From: Acidimicrobiia bacterium
GTDB lineage: Bacteria; Actinomycetota; Acidimicrobiia; Acidimicrobiales; Aldehydirespiratoraceae
Direction: 5' to 3'
NCBI GenBank assembly: GCA_022828135.1
Contig: JAJEJB010000027.1
Span: forward strand, 1-64,000
DNA: 64,000 nt
Made by a program: the position numbers and the translations under genes. The notes under the pieces are model-generated. The model was not told where the DNA came from. It did not search any database and was given only the letters and a program-made list of their open reading frames with translations. This document shows, one piece after another, positions 35,011 through 43,110 of this stretch. Each line of letters opens with the position of its first letter. Position 1 is the first letter of the stretch.

Positions 35011-36843
35011 TCACTTCTGAGTTCCGCTCGCGTCGGCGAAGAGGGCCGTGTAGACGGCTCGGGTGTCGGCGCCGGACAGGCCGATGCCCAGGTAGTGGCC
35101 GTCGACGTGCAGCTCCCAGTGCAGGTGCAGCTGAGCGTGGGTCGACCCCGAGGCGCCCGCGTAGGTGCCGCTGTTGCCGATCGTGCCGAGGCGCTGGCCG
35201 GCCTCGACCCACAGCCCGGGCCTGATGCCGGTCTCCAGCGCGTCGAGGTGCGCGTAGAGCGACATGACGTGGCCCACGCCGTCGACGATGCCGTGGTCCA
35301 CGGCGACATAGTTGCCGTAGAGCATCACCAGCGTGTACGCGGGGGTGGCTCCGAGCGCCGAGGCTGTGTCGAGCAGCCGGCTCCGCTCCTGCGGCGGGGG
35401 ATCCTCGAAATCACCGACCGCCATCACCACGCGGCCGTCGAGCGCGGCCACCGCTGGCTGTCCGAGCCTCGGGCAGCCGAAGTCGACGCCCTGATGGATG
35501 CCCGAGCGGTAGGCGCGTGGGGCGTTGGGAAGCGCCGACGGCCACGGCAGGGGCACAGCCTGGCAGTCGCTGGACACGACGATGTCCCCCGACAGCCGGG
35601 TTGCCGCCTCGAGGGCCCGGTCGAGTGAGATCGGTTCGTCCAGTGGCTTGTGGCCCGAGGGGGTGAGCGTTCCCGGCCCGTCCGGCCCCGGACGCGGTGC
35701 GAAGCTGCCGGCCTCCCGGTCGTCGAGGCCGGTGCCGGCGTCGACGGTGCCTGATTCCGGCCTCGGCTCTGTGCCGGTGGCGTACTTGAAGAGCTCGGCG
35801 TACACGTCTCTGGTCTCCGATTCGGACAGGCCGGCGCCCAGGTACTGGCCGTCGACGTAGAAGTTCCAGTGGAGGTGCAGCTGCCCGTAACGATCCCCGA
35901 GGACGCCGGCTCGGGTGCCGGTGTTACCGATTCCCCCGAGGCGCTGGCCGGCGTCGACGGGCGCTCCCACCCTGATGCCGGGATCGACCGCGTCCAGGTG
36001 GGCATAGAGCGAGACCACATGGCCGACGTCGTCGATGATGCCGTGGTCGACCACCACGTACCTTCCCGAGAGCATCGCCAGCGTGTAGTCCGGTGTGGAC
36101 CCCAACGCCGTGGCCACGGCGAGTATCTCGTTCCATTCCCGCAGCGTCGGATCCTGGTAGTCGCCCGCGGCCACCACCACCTGGCCGTCGAGCACTGACA
36201 CCACCGGATGTCCCGCCGTCGAGCACAAGAAGTCGACTCCGGCGTGGACGCCCGAGCGGTAGGCGCGGGGCGCGTTCGGCATCGAGTACGGCGAGTCGAG
36301 CGGCGGCGGTCGACAGTCGTTGGGAACTACGAAACCCGGCGCCAGACGGCTCGCGGCCGCGACCGCCTGCTCGTACGGCGTCATCTCGCGCTGTGCCGAC
36401 ACCGCGGGAGTGTCCGCTCCGACCGGTTCCGCTTCATTCTGGGAAGAAGCCACTGAATCGGCTGCTGTCGTCGTGGTTGTGGGGGCCAGCGTCGTTGTCG
36501 TAGACGTGGTCGTCGCAGACGTGGTGGTTGGAGCCGACTCGGGCTCGACGGCCGTGGTTGTGGTTGTGGGGGCGACGGTTGTTGTCGTAGACGTGGTCGT
36601 CGCAGAGGTGGTTGTGGGGGCCGGCTCGCGCTCGACGGCCGATGTGGTGGTGGCGAGCGTCGTCGCCGCGGCCAAGGTGGTCGTGACGAGCGGCTCGGGT
36701 GCCGGTCCCGCAGCCGCCTCAGCGGATTCCAGCGTCTCAGCAGAGACCGGCGGCACCGGCTGCTGCGGGGCTGCGGCATCAGGGGCCGCGCACCCCACGA
36801 GGACGGCGAACGCCGCCAAGAAGATCAGCCCGCGGGCTGCCAC
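35011..36843 (-). CDS. Lipoprotein with two tandem M23 (LytM) peptidase-like domains
   Basis: This 610-residue secreted protein starts at a GTG with an ideal GGAGGA site; a TTG 33 nt upstream is the alternative. The signal peptide ends FAVLVGC, so C18 would be lipidated. Next is a Thr-rich spacer with two copies of APTTTSATTTSTTTT. Then come two homologous domains about 250 residues apart. Each has SG-x-H-x-GVDF, SLYAHLDA and QLHLHW, giving the metal ligands H-x3-D and H-x-H (H200, D204, H325 in the first copy). M23 enzymes cleave peptidoglycan cross-bridges. Both copies keep the ligands, so both may be active. Confidence 0.85.
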   Translation of the reverse strand: MAARGLIFLAAFAVLVGCAAPDAAAPQQPVPPVSAETLESAEAAAGPAPEPLVTTTLAAATTLATTTSAVEREPAPTTTSATTTSTTTTVAPTTTTTAVEPESAPTTTSATTTSTTTTLAPTTTTTAADSVASSQNEAEPVGADTPAVSAQREMTPYEQAVAAASRLAPGFVVPNDCRPPPLDSPYSMPNAPRAYRSGVHAGVDFLCSTAGHPVVSVLDGQVVVAAGDYQDPTLREWNEILAVATALGSTPDYTLAMLSGRYVVVDHGIIDDVGHVVSLYAHLDAVDPGIRVGAPVDAGQRLGGIGNTGTRAGVLGDRYGQLHLHWNFYVDGQYLGAGLSESETRDVYAELFKYATGTEPRPESGTVDAGTGLDDREAGSFAPRPGPDGPGTLTPSGHKPLDEPISLDRALEAATRLSGDIVVSSDCQAVPLPWPSALPNAPRAYRSGIHQGVDFGCPRLGQPAVAALDGRVVMAVGDFEDPPPQERSRLLDTASALGATPAYTLVMLYGNYVAVDHGIVDGVGHVMSLYAHLDALETGIRPGLWVEAGQRLGTIGNSGTYAGASGSTHAQLHLHWELHVDGHYLGIGLSGADTRAVYTALFADASGTQK

Positions 36844-37170
36844 ACAACGCGTTCCTCCATCATGTCTCGCGACCAATGGCCAACCGGCGATCGTCGCTCA
36901 AAGCGTCACAAGAAGCCGGCGAGGCTGGCGGTCTGGCAGCAATATTGTTGTCTCAACTACGATACCTACTGTCCGGACCGGTCAGCAGTAGCCGGAGCCC
37001 GCATTGAGGAGTCTTGGGATTGCCTGATCGGCCGAGCCTTGCATCGCATCGAAGTGCCAGGCGACCGGAGCGGCGTCGGTCGCTGCCGGTCCGGGTCGTG
37101 GATTCGTTGTGTCGGCCGGGCTTATCTGGCCCCCCGCTCTTCCGCCCGGGCCGGGGCGGCACCGCTGTGA

Positions 37171-37290
37171 GACACCTTCAAGGCCCTAGCCACAGGCGAC
37201 GAACACTCGTGCGCGGTCGCCACGGACGACACCGTCACCTGCTGGCCGAGACCGCCCGAAGGGGTGCGCTGGGTGAACGCCGGTATCTAG
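37171..37290 (+). pseudogene. Possible remnant of an RCC1-repeat protein
   Basis: The frame reads FKALATGDEHSCAVATDDTVTCW, a good match to one RCC1-type repeat (the GxxHxCAxxxDGxxxCWG pattern), and then stops. An in-frame TGA lies directly upstream, so no intact gene is present. The surrounding 36844-37303 stretch (460 bp) shows no other coding signal and appears to be decayed sequence. Confidence 0.4.
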
Positions 37291-37303
37291 CCCCGCTCTG
37301 CGG

Positions 37304-37963
37304 CTAGGCGTCCGGCTGCGTGTCGGGCTCGACGGCGCCGATCAACGCGGCGAGCAGCGTGGTCCATTCGTCCTCGGAGGGGATCCGGCGCTTCGGGAGC
37401 TTTGCGGTGATCAGCAGGTGCGCACCGATTCCGAGTGCCTGGCACAGGAAGGCGATGGCGGCGGTGCTGTAGCCGGCGTCGACGAACCCGTCCTCCTTCA
37501 TCTGGTCGACGATGCGGCTCAGCTGGTCGGCATCCTCGTCGAGATGCTCGAGCAGGCACTCCCGGATGGCTTCGTTGTTGCGGGCGCTGCCGAACACCTG
37601 GGTGACTACGTCCTTGTACGGGTTGAACGCCAGCAGGTTCGCACCAAGCAGAGCCAGCTGGTCGAAGGACCCAGCGTCGGCGCCGCCCAGGTTCGGCAGT
37701 TCCTGTTCGGGGAGGGTCTTCTCGAGGGTGTACTCCAATGCGGCCACGAGCACGTCGGTCTTATGGGGCCAACGCCCGTAGACGGCCCCCGCGGTCACTC
37801 CCACGCGACGGGCGATGTCGCTGACGCGGGCGGCCTCGTAACCGCGTTCGATGAACTCCCGAGAGGCCGCCTCTAGCAGCTGCTGCGTCGTCGTTTCGGG
37901 ATCCTGCCTACGGCGTGTCGTGGTGTCGCCGTGGGCGTGTGTGAGCCTGCTGGAACGTGCCAT
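37304..37963 (-). CDS. TetR-family transcriptional regulator
   Basis: This 219-residue protein has an N-terminal helix-turn-helix (TTQQLLEAASREFIERGYEAARVSDIARRVGVTAGAVYGRWPHKTDVLVAALEY, with the recognition helix in VTAGAVYGRWPHK) and a helical ligand domain. The ATG giving ARSSRLTHAHG is chosen. No enzyme or pump is adjacent on either side, so its target is unknown apart from possible self-control at the palindrome 60 bp upstream. Confidence 0.85.
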   Translation of the reverse strand: MARSSRLTHAHGDTTTRRRQDPETTTQQLLEAASREFIERGYEAARVSDIARRVGVTAGAVYGRWPHKTDVLVAALEYTLEKTLPEQELPNLGGADAGSFDQLALLGANLLAFNPYKDVVTQVFGSARNNEAIRECLLEHLDEDADQLSRIVDQMKEDGFVDAGYSTAAIAFLCQALGIGAHLLITAKLPKRRIPSEDEWTTLLAALIGAVEPDTQPDA

Positions 37964-38022
37964 GGCTGGCCAGTTTAGGCAACGCGCCGGGCCCCGACCG
38001 TGCCGATAACCCGAGTCAATGG

Positions 38023-38036
38023 GTAGTTTCAACTAC
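38023..38036. promoter_or_regulatory. Palindrome upstream of the TetR gene (candidate operator)
   Basis: gtagtttcaactac is a 14-bp palindrome with perfect 6-bp arms around TC, 60 bp before the TetR start. TetR proteins usually bind such sites and repress their own gene. The rest of 37964-38446 holds only a decayed exported-protein frame and a small imperfect stem near 38286-38316. Confidence 0.4.
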
Positions 38037-38039
38037 AAT

Positions 38040-38264
38040 TCAAGGTTGGTTGTCCGGCGGCGAGTGGGGGCAAGAGGAGGCTGTGGGTGCAGTCCTGGTC
38101 GCGATGTCCGGCACTTGCGCCGCGGCGCGGTCACTCGGCACGATGCTCAGCAAGAGCGTTGCGATCGTCGCCAACAAGAGCCTCCGCCACGAGAGACCGT
38201 GCCCACGGCCGCGGCGGACCACGCCGCCGACGTGCGATCTGGAGCCACCTAGAGCGTCAGGCAT
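38040..38264 (-). pseudogene. Short exported-protein frame, probably truncated
   Basis: The 74-codon frame has a basic region, a hydrophobic helix (LLLATIATLLLSIVPS) and an AxA-like cleavage site (DRAAAQVP), a good Sec signal peptide. Only about 25 residues follow before the stop, with no domain. It is more likely the 5' remnant of a secreted-protein gene than a complete gene. It overlaps nothing else. Confidence 0.35.
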
Positions 38265-38446
38265 CGATAAGCCCTGAGGAGGAGGCTGCGGGTGAAACGA
38301 ACCACCAACCGCAGGCCCCCTATGTATAACAGTAGTTGCTATAACTTACTCGTAGCACCGACTCACAATCGGGTACGCGCGTTACAGGTTGGCCTGGACG
38401 CGGCGAAGCCCAAGTCGGAGCGGGTGCTCTGACCTGGGCCTCTAGT

Positions 38447-38523
<77 letters not shown>

Positions 38524-38582
38524 GAGCGATCCTACCGGGGGCGGCGACCCGCCCGCAACGCCGTCCGACCGGCGCCGGAGGG

Positions 38583-39353
38583 CTACTTCGGGGGCAGGCG
38601 GATACCGGCGTCGACCCTGATGACCTCGCCGTTCATGTAGTCGTTGGTGATCAGCTCCATCACCATCGAGGCCAGCTCGTCGGCGGTGCCCAGACGCTTG
38701 GGGAACAGCACGCCCTCGGCCAGGTGGGCCTTGAACGCCTCGGCGTCGGGGCCGGTGCCGTAGATGGGCGTGTTGATCAGCCCCGGCGCGATGGTGTTGA
38801 TCCGCACCCCCAGCGGCACCAGGTCCCTCGCTATGGGCAGGGTCATGCCCACCACCCCGCCCTTGGAGGCCGAGTAGGCGTTCTGGCCGGTCTGGCCGTC
38901 GAAGGCGGCCACCGAGGCCATGTTGACGATGGCGCCCCGCTGGCCGTCGGCGTCCACCGGCTCGGTGCCGGCCATCGCCGCGGCGGCCAAGCGGATGCAG
39001 TTGAACGTGCCGATCAGGTTGGTGGCCACCACCCGCTCGAAGCGCTCCAGCGGCATGGGCTGGCCGTGGCGGTCCACCGTGCGCACCGCGGAGGCGATCC
39101 CGGCCGAGTTGACCAGCACCCGCAGCGGACCCAGCTCGCCGGCGACCTCCACCGCGGCATGCACCGGCACCTCCTCGGCCACGTCGCCCTCCACGAACAC
39201 CCCGCCGACCTCAGCGGCGGCCTCGGCGCCCTTGGCCTCCTGGATGTCGAGGATCACGCAGTGAGCCCCCAGCCCGGCCAGGCGGTTGGCGCACGCCCGC
39301 CCGATCCCCGAAGCTCCCCCGGTGACGATGGCCGCAGCCCCTGCCAGTTCCAT
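38583..39353 (-). CDS. Short-chain dehydrogenase/reductase
   Basis: This 256-residue protein has the cofactor motif VTGGASGIGRA (about 10-20), an acidic residue after the second strand (VILDIQEA, suggesting NAD over NADP), NSAGI and the catalytic YSASKGG with an upstream Ser. It resembles 3-hydroxyacyl-CoA dehydrogenase type II-like SDRs, but the exact substrate is not clear. It lies just downstream of the tRNA gene (same strand, upstream in transcription). Confidence 0.88.
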   Translation of the reverse strand: MELAGAAAIVTGGASGIGRACANRLAGLGAHCVILDIQEAKGAEAAAEVGGVFVEGDVAEEVPVHAAVEVAGELGPLRVLVNSAGIASAVRTVDRHGQPMPLERFERVVATNLIGTFNCIRLAAAAMAGTEPVDADGQRGAIVNMASVAAFDGQTGQNAYSASKGGVVGMTLPIARDLVPLGVRINTIAPGLINTPIYGTGPDAEAFKAHLAEGVLFPKRLGTADELASMVMELITNDYMNGEVIRVDAGIRLPPK

Positions 39354-39391
39354 GTTGCGTCTCCTGTCTGCCGGTCGGTCTCAGTCGGTCG

Positions 39392-41482
39392 TCAGTCGGC
39401 CAGGACGCCTACCACGTCGTCCAGGACGGGCAGGCTATTGGGCGGTCCGAGCACGGTGATCTGGTCGTCGGCCTCCAGCACCAGGTCGGCCTCGGCCCGC
39501 AGCACCCGGCCCTCGCGGCTGACCGCCTCCAGGAAGAAGCCAGCATCGATGGTCAGCGCGCCCACCCGCCGGCCGATCAGCGCCGAGGTCGACAGTTCTG
39601 GCATCAGCGGGTACTGGCCGATCGAGAGGTCCGGCAGCAGGGCCTCCTTCACCTCGGCCTCGAAGGCGGCCTCGGCCACCGCCTCGGCCCGGTCCGAGTG
39701 CAGATAGGCGGCCAGCTCGCCGGCCAGGCGCAGCACCCGGCCGGGCTCGGTACTGCACCCGGCCAGGAAGAACAGGGCCTTCACCTGCTCGTCGCGGCCG
39801 CCCCAGGCCGCGGGGATGCGGATGCCGCCCGCGGCCCGCACGATCACCAGGTAGTCGTCGTCGGTGTCGAAGAAAGCCACCGGCGTGGCCGTGGGATGCT
39901 GCTCGGAGGGCTGGATCCACAGCGAGCCCGACTCCAGGAACCGGTCGGTCACCGTGGCCACGTCCACCCTCGTCTGGGTCGACAGCACCTCCGAGGCCCG
40001 CACCGCGGCCTCGTTGATGTCGGTGCCCTCGGGAATGCTCACCACCGCGGCCCGGGCGATGAGCCCCGGGTACTCGTCGCCGACCCGCACGCCGTGGCTC
40101 TGCACCGCCGCGCTCAGCTCGCGGTCCAGGCCCCGGTCGACCAGCCGCCCCCAGCGCTCGAACACGTGGTAGATGGCCCCTCCGTGCATCGACCGGGTGC
40201 GCCCGTAGAACACGTACCACACCACCCCCAGCACCACCGACGCCCCCGTCAGCAGCAACGCCACCGGACCCAGCTCGACGATCAGGTACAGGTCGATGGC
40301 GATGCCGGCCAGCTGCAGGTAGGGGAACAGCGGGGCGGTGAAGCCCGGGGCGTACGAGGCGATCCGCGACGCCCGCAGCACCAGCACCGCCGAGTTCACG
40401 AGGGCCAGGGTCAGCAGCACGAAGGCGCTGGCCACCTTGGCGATGGCGGCCACGTCGAGGGCCAGCACCACCACGGCCATCCCCGCCCCGGTCACCGCCA
40501 CGCCCCAGGCCGGGGTGTTGAACCGGTTGAGCCGGCCCAGCCTCTCGCCCACCAGCCGGTCGCGGCTCATGGCCAGCGGGTAGCGGGCCGCGGCCAGGAT
40601 CCCGGCGTTGGTGGCCGACGAGAAGGCGGCCAGCGCGGCCACCACCACCAGCACCGCTCCCGCGGTGGGCATCACGTCCTCCGCCGCGGAGTAGATCGGG
40701 GCCAGGTCGTCGTGCAGCAGCGACGGCGGGACCACCGCCACCGCCACCAGCACCCCGAGCGTGTACAGCGCGGTGCTGACCAGCAGCGACAGCCCCATCC
40801 CCAGCGGGATGTTGCGGGACGGGTCGTTGATCTCCTCGGCCGCGCTGGCCACCTTGGTCAGCCCGCCGTAGGACACGAACACCAGCCCGACGACGCTGAT
40901 CAACCCGCCCGTCCCGTCGGCGAAGAAGGGCTCCATGCCGCCGTCGCCGCCGCCGACCCGGGGCAGTCCCACCGCGATGAACCAGCCCATCACGGCCAGC
41001 ACGAAGCCCACCAGCAGCATCTGCACCCCCGCGCTGGCCCTGGTGCCCAGGATGTTGATGATGGTGAATCCGGCGATGAGCACCACCGCCAGCGGTTTGG
41101 CCGGCACGTCGAGGACGATGTTGAGGTAGGCGCTCATGCCGACCAGCGCGAACGCGTCCTTGAGCACCAGCGACAGCCATGTGGCCATGCCCGAGAAGGT
41201 TCCGACCGCCGGTCCGTAGGCCCGGACCAGGAAGTAGTAGGCGCCCCCGGCCCGGGGCATGGCGGTGGAGAGCTCGGCCACGCTCAACATGGCGGGCACG
41301 GCCACCACGCCGGCCAGGGCGTAGGCCAGCACGGCGCTGGGTCCGGCGTCGGCCGCGGCCAGGCCCGGCAGCAGGAACAGGCCCGAGGAGAGCATCGCGC
41401 CGGTGCTCAGGACGAAGACGTGACGGAGCCCCAGCGAGCGGGACAGCCCGCCTACGGGACCGTCCGCGCCGCGCGCGTTCAC
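39392..41482 (-). CDS. APC-family amino acid permease with C-terminal regulatory region
   Basis: This 696-residue protein starts with about twelve membrane helices of the amino acid-polyamine-organocation family (FVLSTGAMLSSGLFLLPGLAAADAGPSAVLAYALAG in the first two helices). Residues from about 430 on are soluble. They include a USP-like segment (VVSIPEGTDINEAAVRASEVLSTQTRVDV) and, at the very end, a TrkA-C/RCK-like stretch (RVLRAEADLVLEADDQITVLGPPNSL). Such tails probably gate transport in response to a nucleotide or ligand. A GTG start is used. Confidence 0.85.
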   Translation of the reverse strand: MNARGADGPVGGLSRSLGLRHVFVLSTGAMLSSGLFLLPGLAAADAGPSAVLAYALAGVVAVPAMLSVAELSTAMPRAGGAYYFLVRAYGPAVGTFSGMATWLSLVLKDAFALVGMSAYLNIVLDVPAKPLAVVLIAGFTIINILGTRASAGVQMLLVGFVLAVMGWFIAVGLPRVGGGDGGMEPFFADGTGGLISVVGLVFVSYGGLTKVASAAEEINDPSRNIPLGMGLSLLVSTALYTLGVLVAVAVVPPSLLHDDLAPIYSAAEDVMPTAGAVLVVVAALAAFSSATNAGILAAARYPLAMSRDRLVGERLGRLNRFNTPAWGVAVTGAGMAVVVLALDVAAIAKVASAFVLLTLALVNSAVLVLRASRIASYAPGFTAPLFPYLQLAGIAIDLYLIVELGPVALLLTGASVVLGVVWYVFYGRTRSMHGGAIYHVFERWGRLVDRGLDRELSAAVQSHGVRVGDEYPGLIARAAVVSIPEGTDINEAAVRASEVLSTQTRVDVATVTDRFLESGSLWIQPSEQHPTATPVAFFDTDDDYLVIVRAAGGIRIPAAWGGRDEQVKALFFLAGCSTEPGRVLRLAGELAAYLHSDRAEAVAEAAFEAEVKEALLPDLSIGQYPLMPELSTSALIGRRVGALTIDAGFFLEAVSREGRVLRAEADLVLEADDQITVLGPPNSLPVLDDVVGVLAD

Positions 41483-41580
41483 GTACCTCTCGCCGGCCGG
41501 GCCATCCCCAAACCTAACCCGGCCCGCTCCCCACGCTCAACACACCGAAGGCGGGATCGGTCACGGCTAGCGTTCCTCCC

Positions 41581-43110
41581 ATGAACTGGTGGCTGTGGAC
41601 GCTGGCCGCGATCGGCGCCCTGCTCATCGTCACGACCGTCTACGACATCACGCAGAAGCGCCACGCCATCCTGCGCAACTTCCCGATCATCGGCCACCTG
41701 CGCTACCTGCTTGAGTCGTTCGGCCCGGAGCTGCGCCAGTACATCGTCAGCGACAACGACGAGGAGCGGCCCTTCAACCGCAACCAGCGCCGCTGGGTGT
41801 ACGCCACCTCCAAGCGGGAGAACCCCTACTTCGGGTTCGGCTCCGACAACCGCCTCGACGCCGACGGCCACGTGTTCTTCCGGCATTCGGCCTTCCCGTT
41901 CGACGCCGACGCTCGCCACGGCGAGCTGCGGGCGGCCAAGGTGCTAGGAGCCTGGCGGGGCCGGCCCGGCGCCTTCCGGCCCGACTCGGTGGTGAACATC
42001 TCCGGCATGTCCTACGGCTCGCTGTCGGGCCCGGCGGTGGAGGCTCTCAACGGGGGCTCGGCCATAGCCGGATGCCTGCACAACACCGGGGAGGGCGGCA
42101 TCAGCGTCCACCACCGCCTCGGCGGCGACCTGGTGTTCCAGCTGGGCACCGGCTACTTCGGGGCCCGCGATGCCGACGGGCGCTTCTGCATGGACACCTT
42201 CCTGGCCAGCTTCAACTCCGCCCCTGTCAAGGCGGTGGAGCTGAAGCTGAGCCAGGGGGCCAAGCCGGGCTTGGGTGGGGTGCTGCCCGCGGCGAAGGTC
42301 ACTCAGGAGATCGCCGAGGCCCGGGGCGTGCCGGTGGGGGTGACCGTTCGCAGCCCCAACCACCACCCCGAGTTCGACGACGTGGCCGGGCTGGTCGACT
42401 TCACCGAGAGGATCGCCGACGCTTGCGGGGTGCCGGTGGGGATCAAGTCCGCGGTGGGCGACCGGCGCTTCTGGGCCGAGCTCGCGTCCGAGATGTCCCG
42501 CACGGGCCGGGGGCCCGACTTCATCACCGTCGACGGGGGCGAGGGCGGCACCGGCGCGGGGCCGCTGACGTTCACCGACCACGTCTCGCTGCCCTTCCGG
42601 GTGGGCTTCGCCGAGGTCTACCAGGCCTTCGCGGAGGCCGACCTGCACGAGGCCGTGGTGTTCGTTGGCTCGGGCAAGCTCGGATTCGCGCCCGACGCCA
42701 TGGTGGCCATGGCCATGGGGGTCGACCTGATCAATGTCGGGCGGGAGGCCATGATGGCGGTCGGCTGCATCCAGGCCCAGCGCTGCCACAGCGGCCGCTG
42801 CCCCACCGGCGTGGCCACCCAGAGCAAGTGGCTCACCCGGGGGCTCGACCCGACCAGCAAGGCCGTGCGGGTGGCCAACTACGTCGACGGGCTGCGGCAG
42901 GAGCTGCGGATGCTGGCCGAGGCGATGGGCGAGGAGCACCCGTCGCTGGTGGACCCGGCCGCGGTGGAGATGCGCATCCGCCGCGGCGAGCTGCTCCCCA
43001 TCCTCGACGCCGTCGGCTACTCCAAGGACGCCAAGGAGGCCCGCATCTCCCTGGGAGACGTGGCCAGAGAGGCCCGCGTCTTCGCCGACACGGTGGCCGA
43101 GACGGCCTAG
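41581..43110 (+). CDS. FMN-binding glutamate-synthase-like protein, membrane-anchored
   Basis: This 509-residue protein has an N-terminal membrane helix (WWLWTLAAIGALLIVTTVYDI) and a GltB-type FMN barrel (SVVNISGMSYGSLSGPAVEALN; KPGLGGVLPAAKVTQEIA; FITVDGGEGGTGAGPLTF). A cysteine cluster CIQAQRCHSGRCPTG near residue 398 matches the 3Fe-4S site of glutamate synthase. No glutaminase domain or small subunit is nearby, so it is a stand-alone member of uncertain electron donor and substrate. Confidence 0.85.
   Translation: MNWWLWTLAAIGALLIVTTVYDITQKRHAILRNFPIIGHLRYLLESFGPELRQYIVSDNDEERPFNRNQRRWVYATSKRENPYFGFGSDNRLDADGHVFFRHSAFPFDADARHGELRAAKVLGAWRGRPGAFRPDSVVNISGMSYGSLSGPAVEALNGGSAIAGCLHNTGEGGISVHHRLGGDLVFQLGTGYFGARDADGRFCMDTFLASFNSAPVKAVELKLSQGAKPGLGGVLPAAKVTQEIAEARGVPVGVTVRSPNHHPEFDDVAGLVDFTERIADACGVPVGIKSAVGDRRFWAELASEMSRTGRGPDFITVDGGEGGTGAGPLTFTDHVSLPFRVGFAEVYQAFAEADLHEAVVFVGSGKLGFAPDAMVAMAMGVDLINVGREAMMAVGCIQAQRCHSGRCPTGVATQSKWLTRGLDPTSKAVRVANYVDGLRQELRMLAEAMGEEHPSLVDPAAVEMRIRRGELLPILDAVGYSKDAKEARISLGDVAREARVFADTVAETA

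Noticed and set aside
36450..36620. Repeated sequence that could be a minisatellite or CRISPR-like array
   Set aside because: It encodes the Thr-rich spacer of the M23 lipoprotein; there are no regular spacers between identical repeats.
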